Source: Mycolicibacterium crocinum
Lineage (GTDB): Bacteria > Actinomycetota > Actinomycetes > Mycobacteriales > Mycobacteriaceae
Assembly (NCBI RefSeq): GCF_022370635.2
Contig: NZ_CP092363.2
Span: 124,001-188,000, forward strand
Length of the DNA stretch: 64,000 bases
Reading direction: 5' to 3'
The notes under the pieces were generated by a model. It saw nothing but the letters and a program-made list of their open reading frames with translations, ran no database searches and had not been told where the DNA came from. The translations under genes and the position numbers were made by a program. Positions 33,211 to 42,367 of the stretch are shown in pieces (position 1 is the stretch's first letter; each line of letters opens with the position of its first letter).

Positions 33211-34635
33211 ATGGCATCTCGCCATATCGTCGCGGTCGGCGGCAGCGATGCCGGCATCAGTGCGGCACTGCGCATCCGCGAACTCGACCCCGCCACCGCG
33301 GTCACCGTCGTCGTCGCCGACGCCTACCCCAACTTCTCCATCTGCGGCATCCCTTACTTCGTCTCCGGTGAAGTCACCCACTGGACCAACCTTGCCCACC
33401 GCACCGCAGCCGACCTGGCCGCCACCGGCATGCACGTTCTCACCGATACCCGCGCCACCCGCATCAATGTCGACGCCCACACCCTCGACGTGCTCGGCCC
33501 AGACCGCACCCCCGACCAGCTCGCCTACGACGCCCTGATCGTGGGCACCGGCGCCGTCAGTGCCCGCCCACCCATCACCGGACTCAGCGGACCCGACGCG
33601 CTCGGCCCTGAGCACGGCGTGCACCTTCTGCACTCCATGGGCGACACCTTCGCCGTCATGGACTCACTACAGCAACGCAATCCGGCCACTGCGGTCATCA
33701 TCGGCGCCGGCTACATCGGCCTGGAGATGGCGGAAGCACTCACCATGCGCGGCGTTGCCGTCACCCAGATCGAAGCCCTGCCCGAAGTGCTGCCGACCGT
33801 CGACCCCGAACTCGGCGCCCTGGTCCACGCCGAGCTCGAGCGCCACGGTGTCGAGGTCCTCACCAACACCGCCGTCACCGCCATTAAGCGGACCGACAAC
33901 GGCGCCTTGACCGTCGCCGCTCAGTATGACGGCGCACCATTAACCCGCACAGTTGATTTCGTCCTCGTCGTGGTCGGCGTGCGACCCGACACCGAACTGG
34001 CCACCGACGCCGGCGCCGAACTCGGCGTCAAAGGCGCCATCGCTGTCGATGACACCATGCGCACTAATCTGACTGACGTTTTCGCGGCCGGAGACTGCGT
34101 GCACACCCACCACCGAATGGTGGGCCTCACCTGGCTACCCCTTGGCACCACCGCGCACAAACAGGGCCGCGTCGCTGGTGAAAACGCCATCGGCGGGCGG
34201 GCGCGCTTCGCCGGGAGCCTCGGCACTCAAGTCGTCAAGGTTTTCGACCTCGTCGCCGCCCGCACCGGCCTACGCGAACACGAAGCCCTGGCGGCACAAC
34301 GAGGTTGGCAGCCGGTCAGCACCACCGCCACTCCCGACGACCACAAGGCCTACTACCCCGGAGCAACACCCATCCACATCCGCATCACCGGCGACGACAC
34401 CACCGGCACGCTGCTCGGCGCACAACTCATCGGCCACCGCAGCGCCGAAGTATCCAAACGTGTCGACACCTACGCCGCCGCCCTGTTCCACCACATGACC
34501 GTCGACGCGCTCAGCGAACTCGACCTGTCCTACACCCCGCCTCTCGGTTCACCATGGGACGCCACCCAGATGGCCGCCCAAGCCTGGGTACGCGAACACC
34601 AACTCGCCCAACGGCAAGAGAATTTCGCGGGGTAG
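33211..34635 (+). CDS. FAD-dependent disulfide reductase (CoA-disulfide-reductase/NADH-oxidase family)
   Basis: This 474-residue flavoprotein has an N-terminal FAD Rossmann motif (VAVGGSDAGISAALRI), an active Cys in NFSICGIPYF as in single-Cys CoA-disulfide reductases, an NAD(P)H motif IIGAGYIGLEMAEAL, the FAD site VFAAGDCVHTHH and a C-terminal dimerisation domain. It probably keeps a low-molecular-weight thiol or partner protein reduced during arsenic stress. Flavin reductases of this type occur in other actinobacterial ars clusters. It is 68 bp after the channel gene and likely in the same operon. Confidence 0.87.
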   Translation: MASRHIVAVGGSDAGISAALRIRELDPATAVTVVVADAYPNFSICGIPYFVSGEVTHWTNLAHRTAADLAATGMHVLTDTRATRINVDAHTLDVLGPDRTPDQLAYDALIVGTGAVSARPPITGLSGPDALGPEHGVHLLHSMGDTFAVMDSLQQRNPATAVIIGAGYIGLEMAEALTMRGVAVTQIEALPEVLPTVDPELGALVHAELERHGVEVLTNTAVTAIKRTDNGALTVAAQYDGAPLTRTVDFVLVVVGVRPDTELATDAGAELGVKGAIAVDDTMRTNLTDVFAAGDCVHTHHRMVGLTWLPLGTTAHKQGRVAGENAIGGRARFAGSLGTQVVKVFDLVAARTGLREHEALAAQRGWQPVSTTATPDDHKAYYPGATPIHIRITGDDTTGTLLGAQLIGHRSAEVSKRVDTYAAALFHHMTVDALSELDLSYTPPLGSPWDATQMAAQAWVREHQLAQRQENFAG

Positions 34636-34647
34636 GTCAACAGTCAG

Positions 34648-34938
34648 TCATCGAGCGCGTCGTTTGAGTGGCTTTCGATCTGTTTCCGCGATGGCGCGCA
34701 GCGCATCGAGGACGCGCTGCGCTGTCGGCAGGTCGAGTCGGCACGCGTCGCCGATCGGCACGTCTGCCTCCTGACGCATCACGTCAATACCCTCGACAAG
34801 TACAGTCGGCGACGGATAGCGACCGATGTGGTCAACGATCGGCGCGGTGATGCCCAGCTTGGCAAGGCGGTCGTTGAGGAGCGTTCGGGCGGCGTCGGCA
34901 TTCGGGCATCCGGGTGCCGTGAATAGTTCGATCCGCAT
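34648..34938 (-). CDS. Small thioredoxin-fold protein
   Basis: The 96-residue protein opens MRIELFTAPGCPNADAARTL, a thioredoxin-like strand and helix with a single Cys in GCPNA. It continues HIGRYPSPTVLVEG, with a Pro where thioredoxins have the cis-Pro loop. Similar proteins occur beside mercury and arsenic genes in mycobacteria. It may pass reducing power or metalloid between proteins. Convergent with the flavoprotein gene, 12 bp between stops. Confidence 0.72.
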   Translation of the reverse strand: MRIELFTAPGCPNADAARTLLNDRLAKLGITAPIVDHIGRYPSPTVLVEGIDVMRQEADVPIGDACRLDLPTAQRVLDALRAIAETDRKPLKRRAR

Positions 34939-35100
34939 CAGACTCAGTCCTGATTGGAGGGCGCCGTTGCTACGACAACGGCCTCGACATCTTGCTGGCT
35001 CCCACCAGACCAGTATCAACCCTGCAACAGAACGCCATGACGAGCTCACTCCACACCCGAGACTGGCAGCGGGTTTCCCGCGGGAGTCTTGGAGTCAGGC

Positions 35101-35631
35101 TCACATTCGGCTGAGTGTTAGCTGCTTCCGATGGTGATCGTAGTGCTGGCCCGGATAGCCATAGACGTCCGCGAGCGTCATGTAGCCCCGGAAATAGGGG
35201 TCCCAACCGGGTGGGTAATGCATTCCGCGGCCGAACGCGCCGTCATCCGCGCTGGCGAGCGACCGCCGTAGCTTGCCGATTTCGCGGTCCATCTTCTTGC
35301 CCATTCGGCTTCGGTTGTAAACCAGTGCTGCCGTGCAGGATCCGTAGTAGTTGATTGCGTGAAACGGTCGAGTGGCAGCGTCGAGCATGCGCGCAAAGCC
35401 ACGGCTGACCCGGTCGGGCAGCCGCCCGAATAAGCGCACGAGAAACAGGAGCCGCCGCACGACCATGTAGCCGAACACCATGTGGAACAACAGCTGTTCG
35501 TTGGTCCAGCGAGTGCCCTGAGTGGGTCTGTTCCAGTCATCATCCGCAACGGCCAACAGATGCCGGAAGTCGCTACGGGCACGTTCCAGATCTGCGGCAA
35601 GTGCTGCCCGATCGGTGAGGGATTCCGCCAT
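35101..35631 (-). CDS. DinB-superfamily protein
   Basis: The 176-residue protein follows the DinB four-helix pattern: RSDFRHLLAVADDDWNRPTQ, WTNEQLLFHMVFGYMVVRR (first His) and PGQHYDHHRKQL (C-terminal His cluster). DinB proteins bind a divalent metal, and in actinobacteria many are mycothiol-dependent transferases that handle toxic electrophiles or metals. The central insert (LVRLFGRLPDRVSRGFARML) is longer than usual. Stands alone after the arsenic island. Confidence 0.75.
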   Translation of the reverse strand: MAESLTDRAALAADLERARSDFRHLLAVADDDWNRPTQGTRWTNEQLLFHMVFGYMVVRRLLFLVRLFGRLPDRVSRGFARMLDAATRPFHAINYYGSCTAALVYNRSRMGKKMDREIGKLRRSLASADDGAFGRGMHYPPGWDPYFRGYMTLADVYGYPGQHYDHHRKQLTLSRM

Positions 35632-35807
35632 TTAGTCCACCTCGAGGCGTAGCTGGCTTGGACATCGTGAAGGGATCGGTCGGCAAGGTAGCGGTGACGA
35701 ATTCGGGCATCGCGACCGCGATCTTGTCTGGCAGGCGCCCCAGCGCCCCGAATCGCGGCTGGCGACCGCTGGACCGACCACCGCGATGTGCCCGCAATTG
35801 TGTGCGG

Positions 35808-37037
35808 CTAGATCGTAGCGTTGGGCCACTGTCGTGGCAGGTTGAAGACAGTCGGCGCGGTATCTGTGGCCTCACGAGTCGCTAGTCTGTTCTCATCGTC
35901 AACGTAGCGCGTTCGGAAGGGATCAAGGTTGGGCAACAATACGGATGCCCACGGATTGAGCCACAGCTCAGGCAATTTCGAGGCCACACGATAGGAGCTT
36001 AGGGTGTTGCCGAACAGTACCCCGGATATGCGCGTGCCACGTGGATCAAAGTCAGGACGCCAATAGCCATCTGGGACGCGTACTGATCTAATCGATTCGG
36101 GCACAACAGATCCCGTTGTATTATCCATGAACCATTCAACGTGTGCGCTGCCAAAAAGCACGTTCACCAGATCATCTTCGTCGACCTGGTTCCACAGTTG
36201 CATTGCGACGACAACCGGTTTTTCGAGCGGACCGTCCAGCGAGCTGTACTTGTTGCCGCCCTTCTCGTTTAACTTGGTTCGTATTCTTTGAATGTCGTGA
36301 CTGAAATTTGCCGCTGATGTCGCGGGTATAGCGATCAGGCGCCTGCCCTTTCGCCGAGACTCCGCTTGTACAGGTGTCGCCAGGTATGCGATGGTCCAAT
36401 CACCGCACTCGTGGTTCCACCGCCACCGCGGGGAACTCATATAGCCAATCCCGTTCGATTCCCAGTCTGCGCGCGCTTCAGCCCAATCCAAACGAGCGAG
36501 CCACTGCTCGAGTGGGTCAACGATTTCTCTTCGGCGTGGCCAGCCTGTCGGGGCTACGCGTGGGAATTCGATATCCACCATAAAGTCGGGGTTTTGGGCG
36601 CTGTCTATGAAGTCCTGCACCCACGCTTGCCCGTGCGGGTTCATATTGTAGTCACCGTTGAATACGGTCGTGGCTTCGACGTAAAGGCTTTCGGTGCCGC
36701 GGGTGACAAGGAAGTCGGGTCGCTCTTCCCGGCGTGGTAACTGCGGGTGGACCGCTACTTCGTAGCCGAGGCGGACAAAGAGCTGGTGCACATATAGTTC
36801 CCACCACGCCGGTAGGTGCTGCTCGTCCTCTTTTCTGCGAAAACGGCGTAGCAGATCGCGGCTAGGGTCATCAAACTCCGCGTACCAACGCTCCGCTTCG
36901 CGTCTAACGTTGTCCCATTCTGGGCCGGCGCGGCGGTTCAGGAAGCCGTATTGGCTCTCGGCCCATTTCTTGTGGCCGTAGTCCTCGCGGTCGCGGTCGT
37001 CAAACAACGTGGTTGGCGTCGGCTTTTTCCTGGCCAC
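35808..37037 (-). CDS. Unrecognised protein with a possible PD-(D/E)xK-like nuclease region
   Basis: The 409-residue protein starts at GTG 37037 (ARKKPTPTTLFDDRDREDY...). The N-terminal third has WWELYVHQLFVRLGYEV, then HPQLPRREERPDFLVT and SLYVEATTVF, which looks like the helix, D and E-x-K core of restriction-type nucleases; Thr replaces the expected Lys. The rest (about 180-409) has no family I recognise but reads as one intact protein. No methylase is adjacent, so it is not a standard restriction system. The codon choice and Trp content differ from neighbouring genes, which suggests separate acquisition. Function unknown. Confidence 0.6.
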   Translation of the reverse strand: MARKKPTPTTLFDDRDREDYGHKKWAESQYGFLNRRAGPEWDNVRREAERWYAEFDDPSRDLLRRFRRKEDEQHLPAWWELYVHQLFVRLGYEVAVHPQLPRREERPDFLVTRGTESLYVEATTVFNGDYNMNPHGQAWVQDFIDSAQNPDFMVDIEFPRVAPTGWPRRREIVDPLEQWLARLDWAEARADWESNGIGYMSSPRWRWNHECGDWTIAYLATPVQAESRRKGRRLIAIPATSAANFSHDIQRIRTKLNEKGGNKYSSLDGPLEKPVVVAMQLWNQVDEDDLVNVLFGSAHVEWFMDNTTGSVVPESIRSVRVPDGYWRPDFDPRGTRISGVLFGNTLSSYRVASKLPELWLNPWASVLLPNLDPFRTRYVDDENRLATREATDTAPTVFNLPRQWPNATI

Positions 37038-37271
37038 GCGCCAACAGTACGACCGAAGGCCGCTAACAGGCGGGCGGGTACATCCCATAGACGCCCGTAG
37101 TCGACTACTTGACAGCGCCCTCACAGGATTCGTCGAAGACCGCGTCTGGACCCATCGCGACATCGCCGCACTACTGGACTGAGTCCTTTGTCCTATTGAC
37201 GAGCCCCTACTCTCGCCGCAACCTAATCAATGTGGCCGCCTTGACCGAGCAGCAGATGCTTGACCAGTTGA

Positions 37272-37454
37272 CTCAAAGGCTGGTCGGGGCGCACCCCGGC
37301 ATTGAGCCGGACCGACGGCAGCCCGATCGCTGCGGCGCGCGATCCCGCGCTGAGCCTGGTGAAGCTCGTCCCGCTCTCGCACTTCATGCGATACGACCTG
37401 CCCGCCCTCAAACACTCGTTCCTGGACGAGAACGGCGCTCCCCTGCCCGCATGA
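37272..37454 (+). pseudogene. C-terminal remnant of a gene like the one at 40296
   Basis: The frame reads ALSRTDGSPIAAARDPALSL and LVPLSHFMRYDLPALKHSFL, then DENGAPLPA and stop. This matches the C-terminus of the protein encoded at 40296-40883 (RDSPVAATP..., LVPLSHCLGYSLDELKQSFL, HQGGAPLLRGG). The frame opens at 37272 and upstream coding is lost. It lies directly beside the second IS110 element, whose arrival may have broken it. The rest of 37038-37510 shows no other intact gene; GFVEDRVWTHRDIAALLD near 37128-37181 is another small scrap. Confidence 0.65.
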
Positions 37455-37510
37455 GGCACCTATGCAGGATCGGCGAAAGCCGGCTATGGCTCGGCGAGAA
37501 TTGAATCTGG

Positions 37511-38566
37511 TTAGGCCGCCACCTGATTGGTGAGTGCGCGATCTTCGATGAGGGCCTGGTAAACGACGCGGGCCAGGCGGCGTTTGAGCGAGCGGATGGC
37601 TTGGGATTTCGTGTCGCCCTCAGCGACGCGCCGTTCGACATAGTCGCGACCGGGGCAGTCTTTCAACCGAATTTGAACGACCGCAATGCGGTGAAGAGCG
37701 CTGTTGAGTTGCCTGTTTCCGCGGCGGCTTGGTTGAAGTCGACGCCCGGTCGGGGTTTGTCCCCCGGACCAGTTCGGTGTTGGTGCGGCGCCGACGTAAC
37801 GGGCGAAAGCGGCTTCGCTTTTGAATCGCTCAACGCCGGCGGTTTCGGCGACGATCTTGGCCGCAGACAGCGGCCCTACCCCGGGCTTGGCCAACAGCCG
37901 CGGCGCCACCTGATTGATCAGGTGGGTGAGTCGCTCGGTTAGGGCCACGATCTGGGCGGTCAGCCGGTCGATGTCGTCGAGCTCGGCGCGCGCCAGCTCG
38001 GCGATCAGTCCGGTGTGCTGCGCTAGCCAGGTGTGCAGGTCGGCACGTACTTTGGCGCGGTCCCAGTTGGTGGGGTTGACGTGGGTTGGGTCTAGGGCGT
38101 GGACGCGGTCGAGCAGGCGGCTGATCATCCCGCGCCGGATGGTGACCAGGTCGTCGCGTCGGTCTACCAACAACTTGAGACTGAATGACGTTTCGTCGTG
38201 GGCCGCACGCGGTAGGTCCGGTTCGCGCAGGACAGCTCGAGCGACAGCTAACGCGTCGATCGGATCGGATTTCCCCGGTTCGCGTGAGGACGCACGTGAG
38301 CGGCTCATCAGGTGCGGAGGGACTCGCACCACGATCTGATTGGCCGCCATCAAGTCACGCTCAAGTCGAGCTGTCATGGAGCGGCAATCCTCGATACCCC
38401 ACACCAGATCCACTCCGAATTGCACACGCGCCCAGCTCAATGCGGCGGCGTGTCCGATGCTGGTGCTGGGTACGGTCTTGGCGGCGAGTTTCTTGCCGAC
38501 GGCGTCGACGGCGACGACGGTGTGGCTTCGTTTGTGGGCGTCAACGCCCAGTGTCACTGTGGGCAT
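37511..38566 (-). CDS. IS110-family transposase, copy 2 (different lineage)
   Basis: The 351-residue DEDD recombinase opens MPTVTLGVDAHKRSHTVVAV, continues GKSDPIDALAVARAVL and has the C-terminal Transposase_20 domain LLAKPGVGPLSAAKIVAETA with ARYVGAAPTPNWSGG. It shares only motifs with the first transposase (19858-21066), so it is a separate arrival. ATG 38566 is the family start, though the frame is open to 38812. The protein appears intact. Confidence 0.92.
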   Translation of the reverse strand: MPTVTLGVDAHKRSHTVVAVDAVGKKLAAKTVPSTSIGHAAALSWARVQFGVDLVWGIEDCRSMTARLERDLMAANQIVVRVPPHLMSRSRASSREPGKSDPIDALAVARAVLREPDLPRAAHDETSFSLKLLVDRRDDLVTIRRGMISRLLDRVHALDPTHVNPTNWDRAKVRADLHTWLAQHTGLIAELARAELDDIDRLTAQIVALTERLTHLINQVAPRLLAKPGVGPLSAAKIVAETAGVERFKSEAAFARYVGAAPTPNWSGGQTPTGRRLQPSRRGNRQLNSALHRIAVVQIRLKDCPGRDYVERRVAEGDTKSQAIRSLKRRLARVVYQALIEDRALTNQVAA

Positions 38567-39003
38567 GGTTGTTCTCCGCGGTGTCGAGTGGCGATCGTCA
38601 AGCGCGCCCGGGCCGGCAACGTCCATGGCCGTCAACTGTTTAGGGAGATCCCGCCGCAGCGACACGAAGGCAATAGAGCCAGGCCCGGGTGCGTCTGACG
38701 GGCCAGCCGCAACGCTGGCCGTATTGTGCTGTCCCGTAACGCCCGAGGTCGGCAGTCCCACTGAAAGCCAACCCAAAAAGCAGGTGGCACGAATTCTAAA
38801 CAGCCAGGCCACGAACTCAACGGAACATCACTGAGTGTAAGTGATGACTGTCAATCGGTCTTGGTGAACAAGGGGACTGATGGTTAGACACTGACGGACG
38901 AACACTGTTGTTCCCCACGGGACCTCGCGGTCCGCCAACCGATTGGATCCCGGTGTTTGGACGAGGCGAGATAAGGCAGACTGAGGGTTCGGCACACGGG
39001 TGG
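38567..39003 (-). ncRNA. Candidate bridge-RNA and end region of IS110 copy 2
   Basis: No gene lies upstream of this transposase for almost 1 kb. The first 250-400 bp should contain the element end and its bridge RNA by analogy with other IS110 elements. Short complementary stretches such as GGACC and GGTCC near 38920-38935 support folding. The element end was not located, so the span is approximate. Confidence 0.35.
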
Positions 39004-39035
39004 AGGGGCTCGGATAGCAGGCCATCCGAGCCCCT
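39004..39035. repeat. 12-bp perfect hairpin near IS110 copy 2
   Basis: AGGGGCTCGGAT and ATCCGAGCCCCT form a perfect stem with an 8-nt loop. It is strong enough to be a terminator without a T run, or a structured end of the insertion sequence. The following 39036-39542 holds no gene, only a hydrophobic minus-strand scrap at 39153-39230 (LVISTLFAYGSLVAALGLL) that looks like the end of a lost membrane protein. Confidence 0.45.
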
Positions 39036-39542
39036 CACCCCCTGGCCCTCGGGGAGAGATGAAACCAAGTAACTGCGAATGTATCCCTGCGATGGGCAGG
39101 TCGCAGGAAATTGACTGCTATCCAACATATTTCGGTAACCCGCTGGCATCAATTTAGCCGGGATGGGACGTTTGGAGGAGTCCGAGGGCGGCGACCAGCG
39201 AGCCGTAGGCGAACAGCGTCGAGATCACTAGGGTGGGTTCTATGGTGCTCTCCGGCTGGTGATCGGCGCAGCGTGACCGCCCTGCGCCGATGGTGGTCAT
39301 CGAAATACTATGTGCATCAGGGTATTTCGCAGGGTATGGCCGGGTTGGCGGGTGTGTTTAGAGGCGTCCGCGCATCGCCGGCGCGCGTGCGCGGGCTCTG
39401 CCGAACGGGCAATCCGCCTGCGTCATCGATCATGAACGCATTCTTGCCGCTGCGACTGACAAAGCGGCCCGCCGCACGAGAGCTGCCGCTGAACGACGGC
39501 GCCTACCCCGCGGTGTCGTAGTTGGCGGATACGCTCGCGTCT

Positions 39543-39863
39543 ATGAATACGCCACTCTCACCATGGGTCGCGCTGGTGGCAGTTGTCGCTGCTGCCGCAC
39601 TGTTAGGAACTCACCAGAAGAGGCAATGGCCAGCGTCCTCCGGCGCGGCAGCCTTGACCAGCCTGGCCTCACTCTTTGCCGAGTTTCTGGTTATTGGCGC
39701 CATTTTCGACTGCGCACTACACAAGCCTGAATGGCTCGAAAATCTCGGGCTTTGGTCACCAATCTTCACCGCCTTCACCCTCACCGTCTGCGGCATCGGC
39801 GTCGGCATTCCCTGGGTCGTCGCTCAAACAAGTGATCGAACACCCTCGACCGAGAAACGATAA
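39543..39863 (+). CDS. Small membrane protein, three predicted helices
   Basis: The 106-residue product has hydrophobic segments at the N-terminus (WVALVAVVAAAALLG), middle (ALTSLASLFAEFLVIGAIF) and end (FTAFTLTVCGIGVGIPWVV). No family is recognised. ATG 39543 is chosen over an upstream in-frame start at 39522 because hydrophobic coding starts there. Its neighbours give no clue to a role. Confidence 0.5.
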   Translation: MNTPLSPWVALVAVVAAAALLGTHQKRQWPASSGAAALTSLASLFAEFLVIGAIFDCALHKPEWLENLGLWSPIFTAFTLTVCGIGVGIPWVVAQTSDRTPSTEKR

Positions 39864-40014
39864 CGGTCGCGGGAAGCGGCATGTCGCAGCTCGAGCGGCT
39901 GGACGCACGCCGGCGCCGACAGCGCTGTCGCGACCGGTCGCCTAGTCGAGGGCATTGGTCTGGGCACCGGTTTTGGCGTCCGCCATATCGAACACCTGTG
40001 CGATACTGCGCTAT

Positions 40015-40350
40015 ATGGGTGCATCGTGGTCCTGGTTCACCTCCGGGTTGGTACGACTGGCCGAGGGCCGCTGGATCTGCACCATGCTGATGCACTGCCC
40101 GCGCTGTGGACTCCGCTGGTCCGACGACGGTCTCACCCCCATTCGCGGCCAGTCCTACAGCGGCCGCAGCACCCCGCCAACGAGACAGTGGACCATGGCG
40201 ACATGTAGCCGGACGTGCGAGGAATGCGGACACACCGTCTACCGCCGCCTGGACGACGAACCGAACACCGCGGTCGGTCAGGCATACGGCAGTCGCTACT
40301 TACGCGGTGCGTATCGTCCTCCCCGCAGCAGTGGCGCCCCGCCCTGGTGA
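40015..40350 (+). CDS. Small zinc-ribbon-like protein
   Basis: The 111-residue protein contains two CxxC pairs: HCPRCGLRW and CSRTCEECGH. These could hold one zinc ion as a treble-clef or ribbon. ATG 40015 gives a short hydrophobic lead; ATG 40087 (MHCPRCG...) is an alternative. The 3' end overlaps the convergent gene at 40296 by 55 bp. Reading frame quality is moderate. Confidence 0.5.
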   Translation: MGASWSWFTSGLVRLAEGRWICTMLMHCPRCGLRWSDDGLTPIRGQSYSGRSTPPTRQWTMATCSRTCEECGHTVYRRLDDEPNTAVGQAYGSRYLRGAYRPPRSSGAPPW

Positions 40351-40883
40351 AGGAACGACTGCTTGAGTTCGTCGAGGCTGTAACCGAGGCAGTGTGACAA
40401 CGGCACGAGGGCCGACAGGTTGGCATGGTCGCCAGGTGTGGCGGCAACCGGCGAATCGCGCCGAAACAGGGTCCGCGAGCCGTTCACGCCCTCGCCCAGG
40501 TGATAGTGGGGCGCGATATCCGCCGGCCCAGACGGAAATTCCAGGTACGGCAAGTCCAGATCATCGCGCACATCATCCCCAACAACGGTGAACACAAAGC
40601 ACTCCATCACCGTGGCATCGGCCGCGTACAGTATCCGCTCCCCCGGCCCGTCATCGACCAGCTCGATCATCTCCACCCGACCGCCCGGGGCGCCCCGAAA
40701 TCCGTAGCCAGGCTCCCCCGGGCGGCGAAGCACCGCCGCGGCGACGTCCCACCTGTAGCGAGCCAGCTGGGCCCACCCCAGGCACTCTGGCGAGAGGTCG
40801 AACTGGGTTGGCGGCACGTCGCCAACGATAATGCTCGCACCACGCCTCCAAAAATATTGGTGCGGTGCAGTCGTGGCGATCAC
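40296..40883 (-). CDS. Hypothetical protein, possible TNT-type immunity protein (Imm61/IFT-like)
   Basis: The 195-residue soluble protein starts MIATTAPHQYFWRRGASIIV and ends SLDELKQSFLHQGGAPLLRG plus GRYAPRK. The general shape and the LVPLSH / LKxSFL / GAPLL pattern recall mycobacterial Imm61-type proteins, the family that neutralises the NAD-degrading toxin TNT. I cannot confirm this from memory. No toxin gene is adjacent. A decayed relative lies at 37272-37454. If it is an immunity gene without a toxin, it could protect the host against strains that secrete one. Confidence 0.5.
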   Translation of the reverse strand: MIATTAPHQYFWRRGASIIVGDVPPTQFDLSPECLGWAQLARYRWDVAAAVLRRPGEPGYGFRGAPGGRVEMIELVDDGPGERILYAADATVMECFVFTVVGDDVRDDLDLPYLEFPSGPADIAPHYHLGEGVNGSRTLFRRDSPVAATPGDHANLSALVPLSHCLGYSLDELKQSFLHQGGAPLLRGGRYAPRK

Positions 40884-40983
40884 GAGCTACTCACCTTGCT
40901 CGAAAATGACGCCTTGGCGCGGCGCTAACCAGGCATCGACCGCACTACCGTGAACCCTACGCAGCACCAACCGAAGGGACACG

Positions 40984-41298
40984 ATGACGATGGCGGCCAC
41001 CAACCGGCCCTACATGTTCGAGCTGGCCGCCCTTGTCGTCAATGGCCAGGATCTCGATGGGGTGCGAAAAGCCGCTCAGGCCAACGGCGTCGACGCCGCC
41101 GACCTGGACCGAGCGATCGCCATTGTGCGGGTCCTGCAGCAGGGCGGCGAAGACCCCGACGACTTCGTACTGCATGAATACATTCTCGACGGGTGGTTGC
41201 AGGGCTACCTACCGCTGAACGTCCAGGCTGACGACCCGACCCTGCATACCTGGCACCTGGGCCAGCTCGCCGAAGCGCACTACAGCGGGCGGTCATGA
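40984..41298 (+). CDS. Hypothetical protein coupled to a secreted nuclease
   Basis: The 104-residue acidic, helical protein opens MTMAATNRPYMFELAALVVN and contains VDAADLDRAIAIVRVLQQGG and HEYILDGWLQGYLPLNV. No family is recognised. AAGGGA precedes the ATG. Its stop overlaps the nuclease start (ATGA), so the pair is co-translated; it could be a helper or a cytosolic protector for the nuclease, but that is speculation. Confidence 0.65.
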   Translation: MTMAATNRPYMFELAALVVNGQDLDGVRKAAQANGVDAADLDRAIAIVRVLQQGGEDPDDFVLHEYILDGWLQGYLPLNVQADDPTLHTWHLGQLAEAHYSGRS

Positions 41299-41861
41299 CC
41301 CACGCCGAGCGGCTACTGTCGCGTGCCCGCGCCGTGGCCGTGCTGGGTTGCGCGGTGTCCGCGATCACCCTGCTTGCTCCGGCCTGTTCGCCCTCGCACG
41401 CTGACACCGACATCGCCACGACAGCCACCGTGCTACGTGTGGTCGACGGCGATACCGTGGACGTCGTGGACGACACCCGAGGTCGCCTGCGTATCAGAAT
41501 AAATGGGATCGACAGCCCCGAGGTGCATAAGCCCGGATACAGCGTCGGATGCTGGGGTCCGCAGGCCACCGACTTCGCCCGTACCACCCTCACAGGGCAA
41601 CGGGTGGCCATCGTGAGTGATCCAAGTCAAGACGCCCACGATCGCTACGCCCGCACCCTTGCATACCTGGATCGCCCTGGCGGCTGGGACTTCTCGATTG
41701 AGGCGGCTCGGGCCGGCGCGGCCCGTAGCTACATCTACGAGCACCATCCCGCGGCCCGCACCCCGCAAATCGAAGCCGCCGAAAGTGAAGCCCGCCAAGC
41801 CGAACGCGGATTGTGGGGGCCGCCTTGCAACGGGCGCACCGAGTCTGTGCCAGTGAAATGA
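41295..41861 (+). CDS. Secreted staphylococcal-nuclease-type thermonuclease
   Basis: The 188-residue exported nuclease has a signal peptide with a possible lipobox (LLAPACSP), then an SNase domain with VVDGDTVDV (Ca-binding Asp), LRIRINGIDSPEVHKPG (catalytic Arg and Glu region), DRYARTLAYL and AERGLWGPPC at the end. It should cut DNA or RNA outside the membrane. Nucleases of this type are common on actinobacterial conjugative plasmids, where they may process external DNA. Confidence 0.88.
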   Translation: MTHAERLLSRARAVAVLGCAVSAITLLAPACSPSHADTDIATTATVLRVVDGDTVDVVDDTRGRLRIRINGIDSPEVHKPGYSVGCWGPQATDFARTTLTGQRVAIVSDPSQDAHDRYARTLAYLDRPGGWDFSIEAARAGAARSYIYEHHPAARTPQIEAAESEARQAERGLWGPPCNGRTESVPVK

Positions 41862-42367
41862 TCCGGGACTCGGTACGGCACGACTACGCTGTCGCTCCAG
41901 GCATTTGCCGATTGGCTTGAGCGGCAGTCTGACTGGTCATCTGTCTGGACGAACTCGCCAAAGATGTTTTTGTCCAGATCGAGGTATTTCGGGCGAACCC
42001 CAACCTATGGGAGACGCCTCCCGCAGGTGCGCTCGAATCCGGACGGCGTATTCCGGACGGCGGCAACAGACAACAGCTAGATTGACACGCCTTCGGCGTG
42101 ACTGATAACGCCGTTGTTTTGCCTTCTGGCCCACTCATTTTGTGGCCGCGTCTTGGCCGCGGAAGGCCGTCGGCCTCCGCTGCGCTCCGGGCCCTGCGGG
42201 CTCGCAGAACTTTTCCCAAGCGTGTTCGCTGCGCTCACGGGAAAACTTCTGCGCCCGAGACCTTCCCGCTCACCTGCGCCGCTGGCCACCAATTCGTTTT
42301 CGCCAGACGGCAAAAGAACGGGCGGCCCGACGCGGGGTGCCCACATTAGCGAGGAAGGTCACCAACC
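41862..42367. other. Non-coding region with nested hairpins before the ParB-like gene
   Basis: No gene is supported. AGAACTTTTCCC (42206-42217) and GGGAAAACTTCT (42239-42250) pair with one mismatch, and inside them CGTG pairs with CACG. Another stem, AGGCC-GTC-GGCCT, lies near 42162-42176. Such clustered palindromes next to a partition-type gene could be a replication or partition site or a transcript-processing site. A good SD (AGGAAGG) precedes ATG 42368. Confidence 0.4.
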
